DNA of 64,000 nt from Pseudomonadota bacterium (GTDB taxonomy: Bacteria; Pseudomonadota; Gammaproteobacteria; Burkholderiales; Burkholderiaceae_C): contig JAIUPH010000039.1 of NCBI GenBank assembly GCA_020161065.1, positions 1 through 64,000 on the forward strand, read 5' to 3'. Of this stretch, positions 1 to 8,111 are shown piece after piece. Position 1 is the first letter of the stretch; every line of letters starts with the position of its first letter. Both the position numbers and the translations under genes were made by a program. Under the pieces are notes generated by a model that searched no databases, was not told the origin of the DNA, and worked only from the letters and a program-made list of their open reading frames with translations.

Positions 1-1
1 C

Positions 2-940
2 ATGGAAGTCATCATCGACTTCCTCAACGGCGACCCCGACTACCCCATCCTCACCGGCTGCGTCTACAACGCCACCAACATGCCCCCCTGGGGCCTGCCC
101 GACAACGCCACGCAAAGCGGCTGGCTGACCCGCAGCAGCAAAGGCGGCGCGCCGGGGGCAGGCCAGAAGAACGGCGCGGGGGATGCCAACGCCATCCGCT
201 TCGAAGACAAGGCGGGGCAGGAGCAACTCTGGCTGCACGCCCAGAAGGACCAGCTCACCGAAGTCGAGCACGACGAAGACAAGTGGGTCGGCAACGACCG
301 CCGCAAGACCATCGACGGCAACGAGACCAATGTCGTCCACAAGAACCGGACCGAGACGGTCGGCATCAACGAGAGCGTGACGATCGGCGCCAACCGCAGC
401 GTGAACATCGGCGGCAGCAAGACCGAGACCGTCGGCGGGGCGAAGGCCGAGACCATCGCCGCGGCCAAGGCGCTGACCATCGGCGCGGCCTACCAGGTGA
501 CGGTGGGCGCGGCGATGAACGAGACCATCGGCGCCGCCAAGTTCACCGAGGTGGGCGCCGCCAGCGCCGAGATCGTCGGCGCGGACAAGAGCATTGCGGT
601 GCGCGGCACGTTCGCGACCGATGCCGGCGACGCGGTGACCGTGCAGACCGGCGCCTCGGTACTGTCGATGAAGAGCGACGGCACGGTCGACCTCGGCGCC
701 AAGGAAATCAAGCTGCACACCAGCGGCGGCTACCTCCTCATCAAGGACGGCGGCAGCATCGAGATCAGCGGCACCGACATCACGATCAAGACCGCCGCCG
801 GCCAAGTGCACATCGACAGCGCCGGCATCATCAAGGCCGCCGGCACCGACGTGACGATGACGGCCGGCATCGGCAAGGTCAACGTCGACCCCGGCGGCAT
901 CGTCGACATCAAGGGCCCGATGGTCAAGATCAACACCTGA
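2..940 (+). CDS. vgrG: Type VI secretion tip protein VgrG, C-terminal part (5' cut by window edge)
   Basis: VgrG trimers form the spike at the end of the T6SS tube and carry effectors into target cells. The visible 312 residues start in the gp5-like OB-fold region (residues 1-60, with the family-typical stretch DFLNGDPDYPILTG). They continue into a long DUF2345-type beta-helix of short repeats rich in TVG, TIG and AAK (about 95-200). The first ATG is only a window-edge start, because this motif normally lies several hundred residues into VgrG, so the gp27-like base is upstream. The next gene, 8 nt downstream, encodes a PAAR protein, the usual partner that caps the VgrG spike. Confidence 0.93.
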   Translation: MEVIIDFLNGDPDYPILTGCVYNATNMPPWGLPDNATQSGWLTRSSKGGAPGAGQKNGAGDANAIRFEDKAGQEQLWLHAQKDQLTEVEHDEDKWVGNDRRKTIDGNETNVVHKNRTETVGINESVTIGANRSVNIGGSKTETVGGAKAETIAAAKALTIGAAYQVTVGAAMNETIGAAKFTEVGAASAEIVGADKSIAVRGTFATDAGDAVTVQTGASVLSMKSDGTVDLGAKEIKLHTSGGYLLIKDGGSIEISGTDITIKTAAGQVHIDSAGIIKAAGTDVTMTAGIGKVNVDPGGIVDIKGPMVKINT

Positions 941-948
941 CGCGCATC

Positions 949-1833
949 ATGAGCGGACAACCGGCTGCCCGCGTGGGCGACATGCACGTGTGCCCGATGG
1001 TGACCCCCGGCACGCCGCCGGTGCCGCACGTCGGCGGCCCGGTGTTGCCGCCGGGCGGCGTGACGGTGCTGATCGGCGCGCTGCCCGCTGCCCGCATGGG
1101 CGACCTGGCGGTCTGTGTGGGCCCGCCGGACAGCATCGTCAAAGGCGCGTTCCCGGTGCCGATCAGCCGCAACCCCGCGGCGCGCATGGGCGACCAGACG
1201 GCGCATGGCGGCACCGTGGCGATGGGCTGCCCGACGGTGCTGATCGGCCTGTCGGGCACGGCCGGCAACGTGCGCGTGGGCACCGCGATGTGCAATGCCG
1301 CGGCCGGCGGCCGCACGTCGGGCGCCACCCAGCAGACCTATAACAACTGCGGCGTCGAGTCGTCGCGCCAGGTCATCAACCGCGCCAACGGCAGCAACCT
1401 GAGCGAGAACCAGGTGCTGCAGAACGCCATCAACAACGGCTGGGCCAACGGCACGCCGGGCTCGCCGCCGGTGTTCGCCGACGGCGGCACCGGCGCCGGC
1501 AGCCGGCAATCCATCCTGGCCAATGCCGGCGTGCCGTCCACCGTGCAGGCCAGCAACCTGGACAACCTGGGGCTGGCGATGTCGCGCGGGCAGGGCACCA
1601 TCGCCAACCTGGACGCCGCGCAGCTCTGGGGCGGCACCACGCCGCCGGGCTCGCTGCACGCGGTGACGGTCACCGGCGTGCAGTACGACGACGCCGGCCA
1701 GGTCACCAACGTCATCATCAACGACACCGGCGCGGGGCAGTGCGGGCAGTCGGTGCCGATCGCGACCTGGAACGCCGCGGTCGGCGCGCACCCGAGCCCG
1801 AGGCTGAATGTCACCAACAACTCCATCCTGTGA
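949..1833 (+). CDS. PAAR-domain T6SS effector with C39/papain-like cysteine-peptidase domain
   Basis: This is a 294-residue two-part protein. Residues 1-110 are a PAAR domain with repeated PAAR-x-GD motifs (PAARVGD, PAARMGDLAV, PAARMGDQTAHGG), which caps a VgrG spike. Residues about 128-294 look like a C39/papain-type peptidase: Cys134 in NNCGVES, His237 in SLHAVTVTGV and Asp259 in IINDTG, in the family's Cys-His-Asp order. I infer a VgrG-delivered proteolytic toxin. The start ATG lies 8 nt after vgrG; a longer reading frame upstream in this frame is a shadow of vgrG. The peptidase assignment rests on motif order and spacing only, so a toxin of another fold is possible. Confidence 0.8.
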   Translation: MSGQPAARVGDMHVCPMVTPGTPPVPHVGGPVLPPGGVTVLIGALPAARMGDLAVCVGPPDSIVKGAFPVPISRNPAARMGDQTAHGGTVAMGCPTVLIGLSGTAGNVRVGTAMCNAAAGGRTSGATQQTYNNCGVESSRQVINRANGSNLSENQVLQNAINNGWANGTPGSPPVFADGGTGAGSRQSILANAGVPSTVQASNLDNLGLAMSRGQGTIANLDAAQLWGGTTPPGSLHAVTVTGVQYDDAGQVTNVIINDTGAGQCGQSVPIATWNAAVGAHPSPRLNVTNNSIL

Positions 1834-2458
1834 CGGGCGCCGGCGGCTGCTGCTGGCGCTGTTGGCGGGATGGGCTGGCGTGGGCCCGGCGGGCGCCGCG
1901 CGGAGAGCCGCCATGTCCGATGCCGCGATGAGTTTTTCGCAACTGATGAAGCTGGGCCGCACCCAGGCCGGCGAGCAGGTGAGCGAGCAGTCGCGCCAGT
2001 CGCTGCCGGTGCCGGTGCCGGCGCGCGAAGACCGGCCGCTGCGCATCGCCTTCATGTACTGCCCGTCGCAGGCGCTGCCCGGCGTCAACCGACTGGCGCC
2101 GCCCAGCCAGGTGGTGTGGCTGGACCCGAAGAGCGGCGCACTGATCGCGGTGCGCGCGGTGACGCCGCAGTCGTTCGGCCGGCAGGATCCGCCGCGCGAA
2201 GTGCTGGGCGAGTTCCGCCTTCCGCCGGGCATGACGGCCGACCAGTACCTCGCGCTGCGCGAGCGGCTGTTCCAGTTGTACGACCTGCTGTTCCCGGTCT
2301 GGGTGCAGCCTTCGTCGCAGCAGGACAAGGTGCTGCTGCAGGCCTCGGCGCGCGAGTTCCTGCAGATCTTCGGGCAGATCAGCGAGCCGCCGCTGATCCC
2401 CTACTACCACAGCCTCGGCCGCGTCTACTTCGACTGGGTGCGCGCGCTGGCCCGCTAG
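1808..2458 (+). CDS. Candidate immunity protein of the PAAR effector (unknown family)
   Basis: A 216-residue protein of no recognised family. It overlaps the end of the effector gene by 26 nt, the usual arrangement of a T6SS effector-immunity pair. From the first ATG it has an Arg-rich start and a hydrophobic stretch ending in GPAGA-ARRA that could be a signal peptide, so the mature part may be periplasmic. A second ATG at 1913, preceded by GGAGAG, would give a 181-residue cytoplasmic form without a signal. The choice matters for where the toxin acts. The rest is soluble, with a helical C-terminal half. The immunity role is inferred from position only. Confidence 0.55.
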   Translation: MSPTTPSCDGRRRLLLALLAGWAGVGPAGAARRAAMSDAAMSFSQLMKLGRTQAGEQVSEQSRQSLPVPVPAREDRPLRIAFMYCPSQALPGVNRLAPPSQVVWLDPKSGALIAVRAVTPQSFGRQDPPREVLGEFRLPPGMTADQYLALRERLFQLYDLLFPVWVQPSSQQDKVLLQASAREFLQIFGQISEPPLIPYYHSLGRVYFDWVRALAR

Positions 2459-2467
2459 GCGCGCGCG

Positions 2468-2489
2468 GCGGCCGTCCCCCAACGGCCGC
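2468..2489 (+). other. GC hairpin between candidate immunity gene and tagH
   Basis: Perfect 8 bp arms (GCGGCCGT and ACGGCCGC) around a 6 nt loop, 10 nt after the stop codon of the candidate immunity gene. There is no T-run after it, so it is at best a weak terminator or an mRNA 3'-end stabiliser. Confidence 0.35.
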
Positions 2490-2612
2490 AGGTTCGGCCG
2501 CCACCCGCGGCGGACGCTATGCTCAAGGCCCGGTGACATCGTTATGCTTCGCCGATCGGGCTTGCGCTGCGCGGCGGCAGTGGCCGCCTGATCCCCCGGA
2601 GACCCCCGCTGC

Positions 2613-4160
2613 ATGATCGTGCTGGCTGTCAAGACCTACAACGGCGCCGCCACCGAGCCGATCGAAGCCAGCTTCGACGCGTTGGGCGGCACCATCGGCC
2701 GCGCCGACAGCAACCGGCTGGTCCTGCCCGACCCCGACCGCACGATCTCGCGGGTGCACGCCACGGTGGCGCAGCGCAGCGGCGTCTTCGTGATCGAGGA
2801 CCGCGGCAGCAACCCCATCGTCGTCAACGGCAGTGCGCTCGGCAAAGGCGCCGCCGTGCCGCTGGCCGCCGGCGACGTGGTGCAGATCGGCGGCTACCTG
2901 CTCGAAGTGCGCGCCGCTGCCGTGGCGCCGCCGGCGGCGGCGACGCGCATGCCCGCCAGCCCGGTGCCGGCCGCCGGCGGGGTGATCCCGGCCAACTGGG
3001 ACCCGCTGCACACCGGCTCGGCGGCGCTGCCGACCAGCGCGCCGGCGGTCCCGGCTCCGGCCCCGGCCACGCCGATGCCGGCAGCGCCCGGCGGCACGCC
3101 GTCGATCGACGACCTCTTCGGCCTCGACGACCAACTGCCCCGCACCGACCCGCTGCCGCGGCGGATGCTGCCCGACGACCTGGGCCCGCTGCTGGCCGCG
3201 GCGCCGGCGCCGCTGTCGCGACCTTCCGCGCTGCCGTCGACGCTGCCGCCGTCATCGCCGTCATCGCCGTCATCGGCGCCGCCGCCGGCCACCGCCGGCG
3301 ACACGCGGCGGACGCCGGTGGTGTCCTGGGACGGCAGCCCGCGCCAGGCCACCATCGTCGCGGCGCCGGTGTCGGCCGCCGACGGCCGCCGCGCGGTGCC
3401 TACGGCCACCGGCGGCAGCGCCCGCCCGGGCTTGCGCTCGGCGGGGCCGGTGTCGGCCGCGGCGCCCGCGCACGCGGCGGCGCCGTCCAGCGGCGCGTCG
3501 CCGGCCGGCGCGCCGGCGGCGGACGGCCTGCTGCAAGCCTTTCTCGACGGCCTGGGCAACGGGCGCGCGCCGCAATTGGGCGCGCTGACGCCCGAGCTGA
3601 TGCACCTGCTCGGCAGCCTGCTGGCCGAGTCGGTGCGCGGCACCATCGACCTGCTGCATGCACGCGCGGTGGTCAAGAACGAGATGCGCGCCGACGTCAC
3701 CGCGATCCGCCCGCGCCAGAACAATCCCTTGAAGTTCTCGCCCACCGCCGAGGTGGCGCTGCAGCACCTGCTGACGCCCACGGTGCCAGGCTTTCTGCCG
3801 GCGCAGGCGGCGATGCGCGATGCCTTCCAGGACCTGCGCGCCCACGAACTGGCGGTGATGGCCGGCGTGCGCGCGGCGCTCAGCGGGCTGCTGCAGCGCT
3901 TCGACCCGAAGACGCTGGAGACTCACCTCGTGCGCAAGTCGGGCCTGGAGACCCTGCTCGCCGGCGGCCGCCGCGCCCAGCTCTGGCAGGCCTACCAGTC
4001 GCTGTTCAGCCAGTTGTCGGCCGAGGCCGAGGACGACTTCCACACCTTGTTCGGCCGTGCCTTCCTCGAAGCCTATGAAGACCACCTGGGCGAGTTGAAG
4101 GCCGCCGACCGCCAGCCGGCGCCGACCGGCGGCCGCCGGCCGGGAGGGGGAGGCGGCTGA
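2613..4160 (+). CDS. tagH: Type VI secretion-associated FHA-domain protein TagH
   Basis: This is the cytoplasmic phosphothreonine-binding scaffold of T6SS, part of the PpkA-PppA-Fha switch that controls assembly. The N-terminal FHA domain (about residues 20-98) keeps the key motifs GR at 29-30, SRVH at 46-49 and N72-G73. Residues about 105-290 are a Pro/Ala/Ser-rich linker that includes a 9 bp tandem repeat. Residues about 300-490 form the helical TagH C-terminal domain. At 515 residues it has typical length. The start ATG follows a GGAG about 10 nt upstream. Its stop overlaps the next start (TGATG), so it is translationally coupled to the phosphatase gene that would act on the same pathway. 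Confidence 0.92.
   Translation: MIVLAVKTYNGAATEPIEASFDALGGTIGRADSNRLVLPDPDRTISRVHATVAQRSGVFVIEDRGSNPIVVNGSALGKGAAVPLAAGDVVQIGGYLLEVRAAAVAPPAAATRMPASPVPAAGGVIPANWDPLHTGSAALPTSAPAVPAPAPATPMPAAPGGTPSIDDLFGLDDQLPRTDPLPRRMLPDDLGPLLAAAPAPLSRPSALPSTLPPSSPSSPSSAPPPATAGDTRRTPVVSWDGSPRQATIVAAPVSAADGRRAVPTATGGSARPGLRSAGPVSAAAPAHAAAPSSGASPAGAPAADGLLQAFLDGLGNGRAPQLGALTPELMHLLGSLLAESVRGTIDLLHARAVVKNEMRADVTAIRPRQNNPLKFSPTAEVALQHLLTPTVPGFLPAQAAMRDAFQDLRAHELAVMAGVRAALSGLLQRFDPKTLETHLVRKSGLETLLAGGRRAQLWQAYQSLFSQLSAEAEDDFHTLFGRAFLEAYEDHLGELKAADRQPAPTGGRRPGGGGG
3248..3274 (+). repeat. 9 bp tandem repeat, three copies, in the tagH linker
   Basis: Three exact copies of GCCGTCATC encode a Ser/Pro-rich segment of the disordered TagH linker. 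The unit is a multiple of three, so copy-number change would lengthen or shorten the linker without a frameshift. Confidence 0.8.
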
Positions 4161-4930
4161 TGCTGGGCATGGAGATCGCCATCCTGTCCGACCCCGGCGG
4201 CCGCTCGCACAACGAGGACGCCTGCGGCCACTGGCATTCCGACCGCCACCTGTGCTGCGTGCTGGCCGACGGCGCCGGCGGCCACGGCGGCGGCGACGTG
4301 GCCTCGCGCCTGGCGGTGCAGACGCTGCTGGAAACCTTTGCCGACCAGCCCACCGCCGGCGGCCCGGCGCTGACCGAACTGGTCGTGGCCACCAACCACC
4401 GCTTGCTGGGCCAGCGCGGCACCGACCCGCGTTTGCGCGACATGCACACCACCGTGGTGGCGCTGGTGATCGACTTCGTCGACCGCACGGCGCACTGGTC
4501 GCACGCCGGCGACTCGCGCCTCTACTGGTTCCGCGACGGCCGGCTGCGCCAGCGCACGCTGGACCACAGCCTCGTGCAAAGCCTGATCAGCGCCGGCGTG
4601 CTGACGCCCGAGCAGGCGCGCGGCCACCCGCGCCGCAGCGAGCTGCAGTCGGCGCTGGGCACCAAGCCCGAAGACCTGCAGATCAGCACCAGCGACGAAC
4701 TGGTGCCGGTGGCGCCGGGCGATGCCTTCCTGCTGTGTTCCGACGGGCTGTGGGAGTTCGTCGGCGACGAGGCGATGGAACACGCGCTGGGCAGCGCCGC
4801 CACGCCCAGCGCCTGGCTGGAATCGCTGGAGCGGCTGGTGCGCGAAGCCGTGCGCGGGCGCAGCAGCCACGACAACTTCAGCGCCGTGGCGGTGTGGCTG
4901 GTCGAGCCGCCGCCCGACGAGGCGGCTTGA
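4160..4930 (+). CDS. pppA: PP2C-family serine/threonine phosphatase (T6SS PppA)
   Basis: A metal-dependent protein phosphatase of 256 residues. The PP2C motifs are in order: R15 with HNED at 17-20, LADGAGGHGGG (D37-G38 as metal ligand), HAGDSRLY, LLCSDGLWE and DNFSAV near the end. In T6SS clusters PppA removes the phosphate that PpkA places on the FHA protein and so switches secretion off. Adjacency to tagH with a 1-nt overlap supports that role. No transmembrane segment is seen. The gene ends 4 nt before the convergent rlmJ. A generic PP2C is the alternative name. Confidence 0.9.
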   Translation: MLGMEIAILSDPGGRSHNEDACGHWHSDRHLCCVLADGAGGHGGGDVASRLAVQTLLETFADQPTAGGPALTELVVATNHRLLGQRGTDPRLRDMHTTVVALVIDFVDRTAHWSHAGDSRLYWFRDGRLRQRTLDHSLVQSLISAGVLTPEQARGHPRRSELQSALGTKPEDLQISTSDELVPVAPGDAFLLCSDGLWEFVGDEAMEHALGSAATPSAWLESLERLVREAVRGRSSHDNFSAVAVWLVEPPPDEAA

Positions 4931-4934
4931 GGGC

Positions 4935-5789
4935 TTAGGCGCTGCTCTCGCACTGCCAGCCGGCCGCGCCGGCATCCACCGCCAGCGTCTCGGCCAGCCA
5001 GGGCAGCGCCTGGCGCAGCGCCGGCGCCAGCGTGTGCGGCGGGTTGGCCACGAAGACCCAGCTGCCCAGCATGCCGAAGCCGCGCTCGCGTGGGCGTTCC
5101 ACCGTCAGCCGCGCCAGCAGCCAGCCCTTGGGCGCGGTGCCGGTGGCCGCCGCCTTCAGGCGCTGCGGTAGCCGCGCCGCGTCGAGCAACTGCAGCTGCG
5201 GCAGCCAGACCAGCACCACGCATTCGGCAAAGCGGCTCAAGGCCTCGCGCAACGCCGCCAGCACGCGCACGTAATCGGTCTTGATCTCGTAGCTGGGGTC
5301 GATCAGCAGCAGCGCGCGGCGGCTGGGCGGCGGCAGCAGCGCCTTCAGCGTGCCGAAGCCGTCGGCCGGCCGCACCTCCACCCGCGAGTCACCGCGCATG
5401 CGGCCGGCCAGCTGGGCGTGGTCGGTGGCGTGCAGCTCGAACAGGCGAAGCTGGTCGTGCTCGCGCAGCAGCGCGCGCGCCAGCTCGGGCGAGCCCGGGT
5501 AGCGCCGCAGCGCCGGCCCGGCGTTGAAGGCGCGCACCTGCTCGACGTAGGCCTGCACCAGCGGCGGCAGGTCGTCGCGCGTCCACAGCTGGCCGATGCC
5601 GCCGTCCGACTCGCGGTGCAGGCGCGCCTGGCGGCTGCCCAGCTCGTAGGCGCCGGCGCCGGCGTGGGTGTCGATCACCCGATAGGCCTTGTCCTTGAGG
5701 TTCAGGTGCTGCAGCAGCGCCACCAGCGTGCAGTGCTTGAGCACGTCGGCATGGTTGCCGGCGTGGAAGGCGTGGCGGTAGGCGAGCAT
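4935..5789 (-). CDS. rlmJ: 23S rRNA (adenine(2030)-N(6))-methyltransferase RlmJ
   Basis: An SAM-dependent enzyme that methylates A2030 of 23S rRNA. It has 284 residues, close to the usual length of about 280. The start MLAYRHAFHAGNHADVLKH is the family N-terminus, so the in-frame 40-residue upstream extension was rejected. The SAM-binding DTHAGAGAYEL is near residue 40. The catalytic motif reads DPSYEIKTDY, where many relatives have DPPY. It is convergent with pppA and divergent from pckG. Housekeeping function; no link to the T6SS genes is implied. Confidence 0.93.
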   Translation of the reverse strand: MLAYRHAFHAGNHADVLKHCTLVALLQHLNLKDKAYRVIDTHAGAGAYELGSRQARLHRESDGGIGQLWTRDDLPPLVQAYVEQVRAFNAGPALRRYPGSPELARALLREHDQLRLFELHATDHAQLAGRMRGDSRVEVRPADGFGTLKALLPPPSRRALLLIDPSYEIKTDYVRVLAALREALSRFAECVVLVWLPQLQLLDAARLPQRLKAAATGTAPKGWLLARLTVERPRERGFGMLGSWVFVANPPHTLAPALRQALPWLAETLAVDAGAAGWQCESSA

Positions 5790-5874
5790 GGCCGGACTGT
5801 GCCATGTGACGACCCGAAACCGGCCGGCCGTGGCAGGCATCACGCCATACCGGATTTGCATACTGCCATCCGGG

Positions 5875-5891
5875 CGGGTGGTTACCACCCG
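5875..5891. promoter_or_regulatory. 17 bp perfect palindrome, candidate operator
   Basis: The sequence CGGGTGGTTACCACCCG has 8 bp arms around one central base. It lies in the 242 bp space between the divergent rlmJ and pckG genes. Perfect short palindromes in a divergent intergenic region are typical repressor sites. The regulator is unknown. Confidence 0.4.
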
Positions 5892-5963
5892 ATTACATTG
5901 GGTCGACAATCCCCGTCCCCCTGCGGCGTTGCCCGGTGTTTCGGCGGCGGTGTTGCAGGCGGT

Positions 5964-5998
5964 ATTGGGCGAGTCCCGCGGCGCGGTGTTCGCCCAAT
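5964..5998. promoter_or_regulatory. Inverted repeat upstream of pckG
   Basis: 9 bp perfect arms ATTGGGCGA and TCGCCCAAT are separated by 17 nt and end 33 nt before the pckG start. It could be an operator or a leader hairpin. It lacks a T-run, so it is not an obvious attenuator. Confidence 0.35.
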
Positions 5999-6031
5999 CC
6001 CGTCTACTGCCATCACCCCTTGGAGCATCCG

Positions 6032-7900
6032 ATGAACCGTCCCGTGCTGGAAGGCTTGCGCCTGAACACGCCTGCCTACGTCAAACACGACCGCCTGATC
6101 GCCTGGGTCGCCGACATCGCCGCGCTGACCGAAGCCGCCGATGTCTACTGGTGCGACGGCAGCGACGAGGAATACCGGCGGCTGACCGAGCAGCTCGTGG
6201 CCGCCGGCACGCTGCTCAAGCTCAACCCCGAGCTGCGCCCGAGCAGCTTCCTGGCGCGCAGCGACCCCAGCGACGTGGCGCGCGTCGAAGACCGCACCTT
6301 CATCTGCAGCGCCAAGCAGGAAGACGCCGGCCCCACCAACAACTGGATGGCGCCGGCCGAGATGCGCGCGCTGCTGCAGACCGGCGACCAGGCCTTGTTC
6401 AAGGGCGCGATGCGCGGCCGCACGCTGTACGTGGTGCCGTTCTCGATGGGCCCGCTGGGCTCGCACATCGCCCACGTCGGCATCGAGCTGACCGACAGCC
6501 CCTACGTCGCCGTCAGCATGCGCGTGATGACGCGCATGGGCCGCCAGGTCTTCGACGTGCTGGGCAGCGACGGCGCCTTCGTGCCCTGCGTGCACACCGT
6601 GGGCGCGCCGCTGCAGGCCGGACAGGCCGACGTGGCCTGGCCCTGCAACAAGACCAAGTACATCGTCCACTACCCCGAGACGCGCGAGATCTGGTCGTAC
6701 GGCTCGGGCTACGGCGGCAACGCGCTGCTCGGCAAGAAGTGCTTCGCGCTGCGCATCGCCAGCACCATGGGGCGCGAGCAGGGCTGGCTGGCCGAGCACA
6801 TGCTGATCCTCGGCGTCACCAACCCGCAGGGCCGCAAGTACCACGTCGCCGCCGCCTTCCCCAGCGCCTGCGGCAAGACCAACTTCAGCATGCTGGTGCC
6901 GCCCGCCGGCTTCAAGGGCTGGAAGGTCACGACCATCGGCGACGACATCGCCTGGATCAAGCCCGGCGCCGACGGCCGGCTCTACGCGATCAACCCCGAG
7001 GCCGGCTACTTCGGCGTGGCGCCGGGCACCAACGATCACACCAACCCCAACTGCATGGCGTCGTTGAAGCGCGACGTGATCTTCACCAACGTGGCCCTCA
7101 CCGACGACGGCGACGTGTGGTGGGAAGGCATGACCGACACGCCGCCGGCGCACCTGATCGACTGGCAAGGCCGCGACTGGACGCCGGCGCTCGCCAAGGA
7201 GACCGGCAGCAAGGCCGCGCATCCGAACGCCCGCTTCACGGTGGCCGCCACCAACAACCCGGTGCTCGACGGCGACTGGGACAACGCCGACGGCGTGGCG
7301 ATCGACGCCTTCATCTTCGGCGGCCGCCGCAGCACCACGGTGCCGCTGGTGACCGAGGCGCGCAACTGGACCGAAGGCGTCTACATGGCCGCCACCATGG
7401 GCAGCGAGACCACCGCCGCCGCCGCCGGCCAGCAAGGCGTGGTGCGCCGCGACCCGTTCGCGATGCTGCCCTTCATGGGCTACAACATGGCCGACTACTT
7501 CCAGCACTGGCTGCAACTGGGCGCCAAGCTGCAGGGCCAGGGTGCCGCGCTGCCGCGCATCTACTGCGTCAACTGGTTCCGCAAGGGGGCCGACGGCAAG
7601 TTCGTCTGGCCGGGCTACGGCGACAACATGCGCGTGCTGGAGTGGATGCTGGGCCGCATCGAAGGCCGCTCGCAGGGCGCCGACAACGTCTTCGGCGTCT
7701 CGCCGCGCTACGAAGACCTGCGCTGGGACGGCCTGGCCTTCACGCGCGAGCAGTTCGCCACCGTGATCGGCATCGACAAGGCCGCCTGGCAGCAGGAGCT
7801 GAAGCTGCACGCCGAGCTGTTCAAGCAGCTCGAGCACGGCCTGCCGGCTGAGTTGCCGGCGACGATGCAGCGCATCGACGCCAGGCTGGCCGCCGGCTGA
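6032..7900 (+). CDS. pckG: Phosphoenolpyruvate carboxykinase (GTP)
   Basis: Converts oxaloacetate and GTP to phosphoenolpyruvate, CO2 and GDP, the entry step to gluconeogenesis, in the cytoplasm. It has 622 residues, the GTP-dependent class length. The kinase-1a loop FPSACGKTN with reactive Cys280 is present, as are the substrate motifs GGNALLGKK and NNPVLDGDW. The start ATG has GGAG about 7 nt upstream. The gene stands alone between the candidate regulatory palindromes and a strong terminator, so it is probably a single-gene transcript. Control by carbon source is usual for this enzyme; the regulator is not visible here. Confidence 0.97.
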   Translation: MNRPVLEGLRLNTPAYVKHDRLIAWVADIAALTEAADVYWCDGSDEEYRRLTEQLVAAGTLLKLNPELRPSSFLARSDPSDVARVEDRTFICSAKQEDAGPTNNWMAPAEMRALLQTGDQALFKGAMRGRTLYVVPFSMGPLGSHIAHVGIELTDSPYVAVSMRVMTRMGRQVFDVLGSDGAFVPCVHTVGAPLQAGQADVAWPCNKTKYIVHYPETREIWSYGSGYGGNALLGKKCFALRIASTMGREQGWLAEHMLILGVTNPQGRKYHVAAAFPSACGKTNFSMLVPPAGFKGWKVTTIGDDIAWIKPGADGRLYAINPEAGYFGVAPGTNDHTNPNCMASLKRDVIFTNVALTDDGDVWWEGMTDTPPAHLIDWQGRDWTPALAKETGSKAAHPNARFTVAATNNPVLDGDWDNADGVAIDAFIFGGRRSTTVPLVTEARNWTEGVYMAATMGSETTAAAAGQQGVVRRDPFAMLPFMGYNMADYFQHWLQLGAKLQGQGAALPRIYCVNWFRKGADGKFVWPGYGDNMRVLEWMLGRIEGRSQGADNVFGVSPRYEDLRWDGLAFTREQFATVIGIDKAAWQQELKLHAELFKQLEHGLPAELPATMQRIDARLAAG

Positions 7901-7924
7901 CGGCGCGCCGGCTCTCCGGCAATC

Positions 7925-7956
7925 CAAGGGGCGGCCGCGGCCGCCCCTTGTTCATT
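7925..7956 (+). terminator. Strong intrinsic terminator after pckG
   Basis: A perfect 26 bp palindrome (two 13 nt arms, 7925-7937 and 7938-7950) lies 25 nt after the pckG stop and is followed by TTCATTT. This fits Rho-independent termination of the pckG transcript. Confidence 0.8.
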
Positions 7957-8008
7957 TCCGCACCCCCCGAATCGGGTGCCGTTGCGCCTGCCCGGCGGCG
8001 GCGCCGCC

Positions 8009-8024
8009 CGGGGGTCACGTTGCA
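8009..8024 (+). promoter_or_regulatory. Possible sigma-54 (-24/-12) promoter for the PEP-CTERM gene
   Basis: A GG at 8010-8011 and GC at 8022-8023 are spaced by 10 nt, and the -12 side reads TTGCA as in the consensus. The -24 side is poor (GGGGG instead of TGGCAC). The site is weak alone, but PEP-CTERM genes in related bacteria are known to be driven by sigma-54 with the PrsK/PrsR system. Confidence 0.25.
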
Positions 8025-8056
8025 GTCACGCCCCCATTCCTAGGCTGGTGCGTTGT

Positions 8057-8077
8057 GGGCCGGCTTGGTGCCGGCCC
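8057..8077 (+). other. Leader hairpin upstream of the PEP-CTERM gene
   Basis: GGGCCGGC and GCCGGCCC form a perfect 8 bp stem with a 5 nt loop, ending 34 nt before the start codon. It is probably in the mRNA leader. There is no T-run. Confidence 0.4.
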
Positions 8078-8111
8078 GCGTCTTCATCAACCTCGACGAC
8101 AAGGAATGGCA

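Noticed and set aside
340-610. Periodic repeats in vgrG resembling a direct-repeat array
   Set aside because: They encode the beta-helix repeats of DUF2345; spacing and sequence vary and there are no spacers, so this is not a CRISPR array.
730-2328. 532-residue minus-strand frame across vgrG, the PAAR effector and its partner
   Set aside because: Low-complexity Arg/Ala/His composition and no recognisable motif; it is a GC-driven shadow of three real plus-strand genes.
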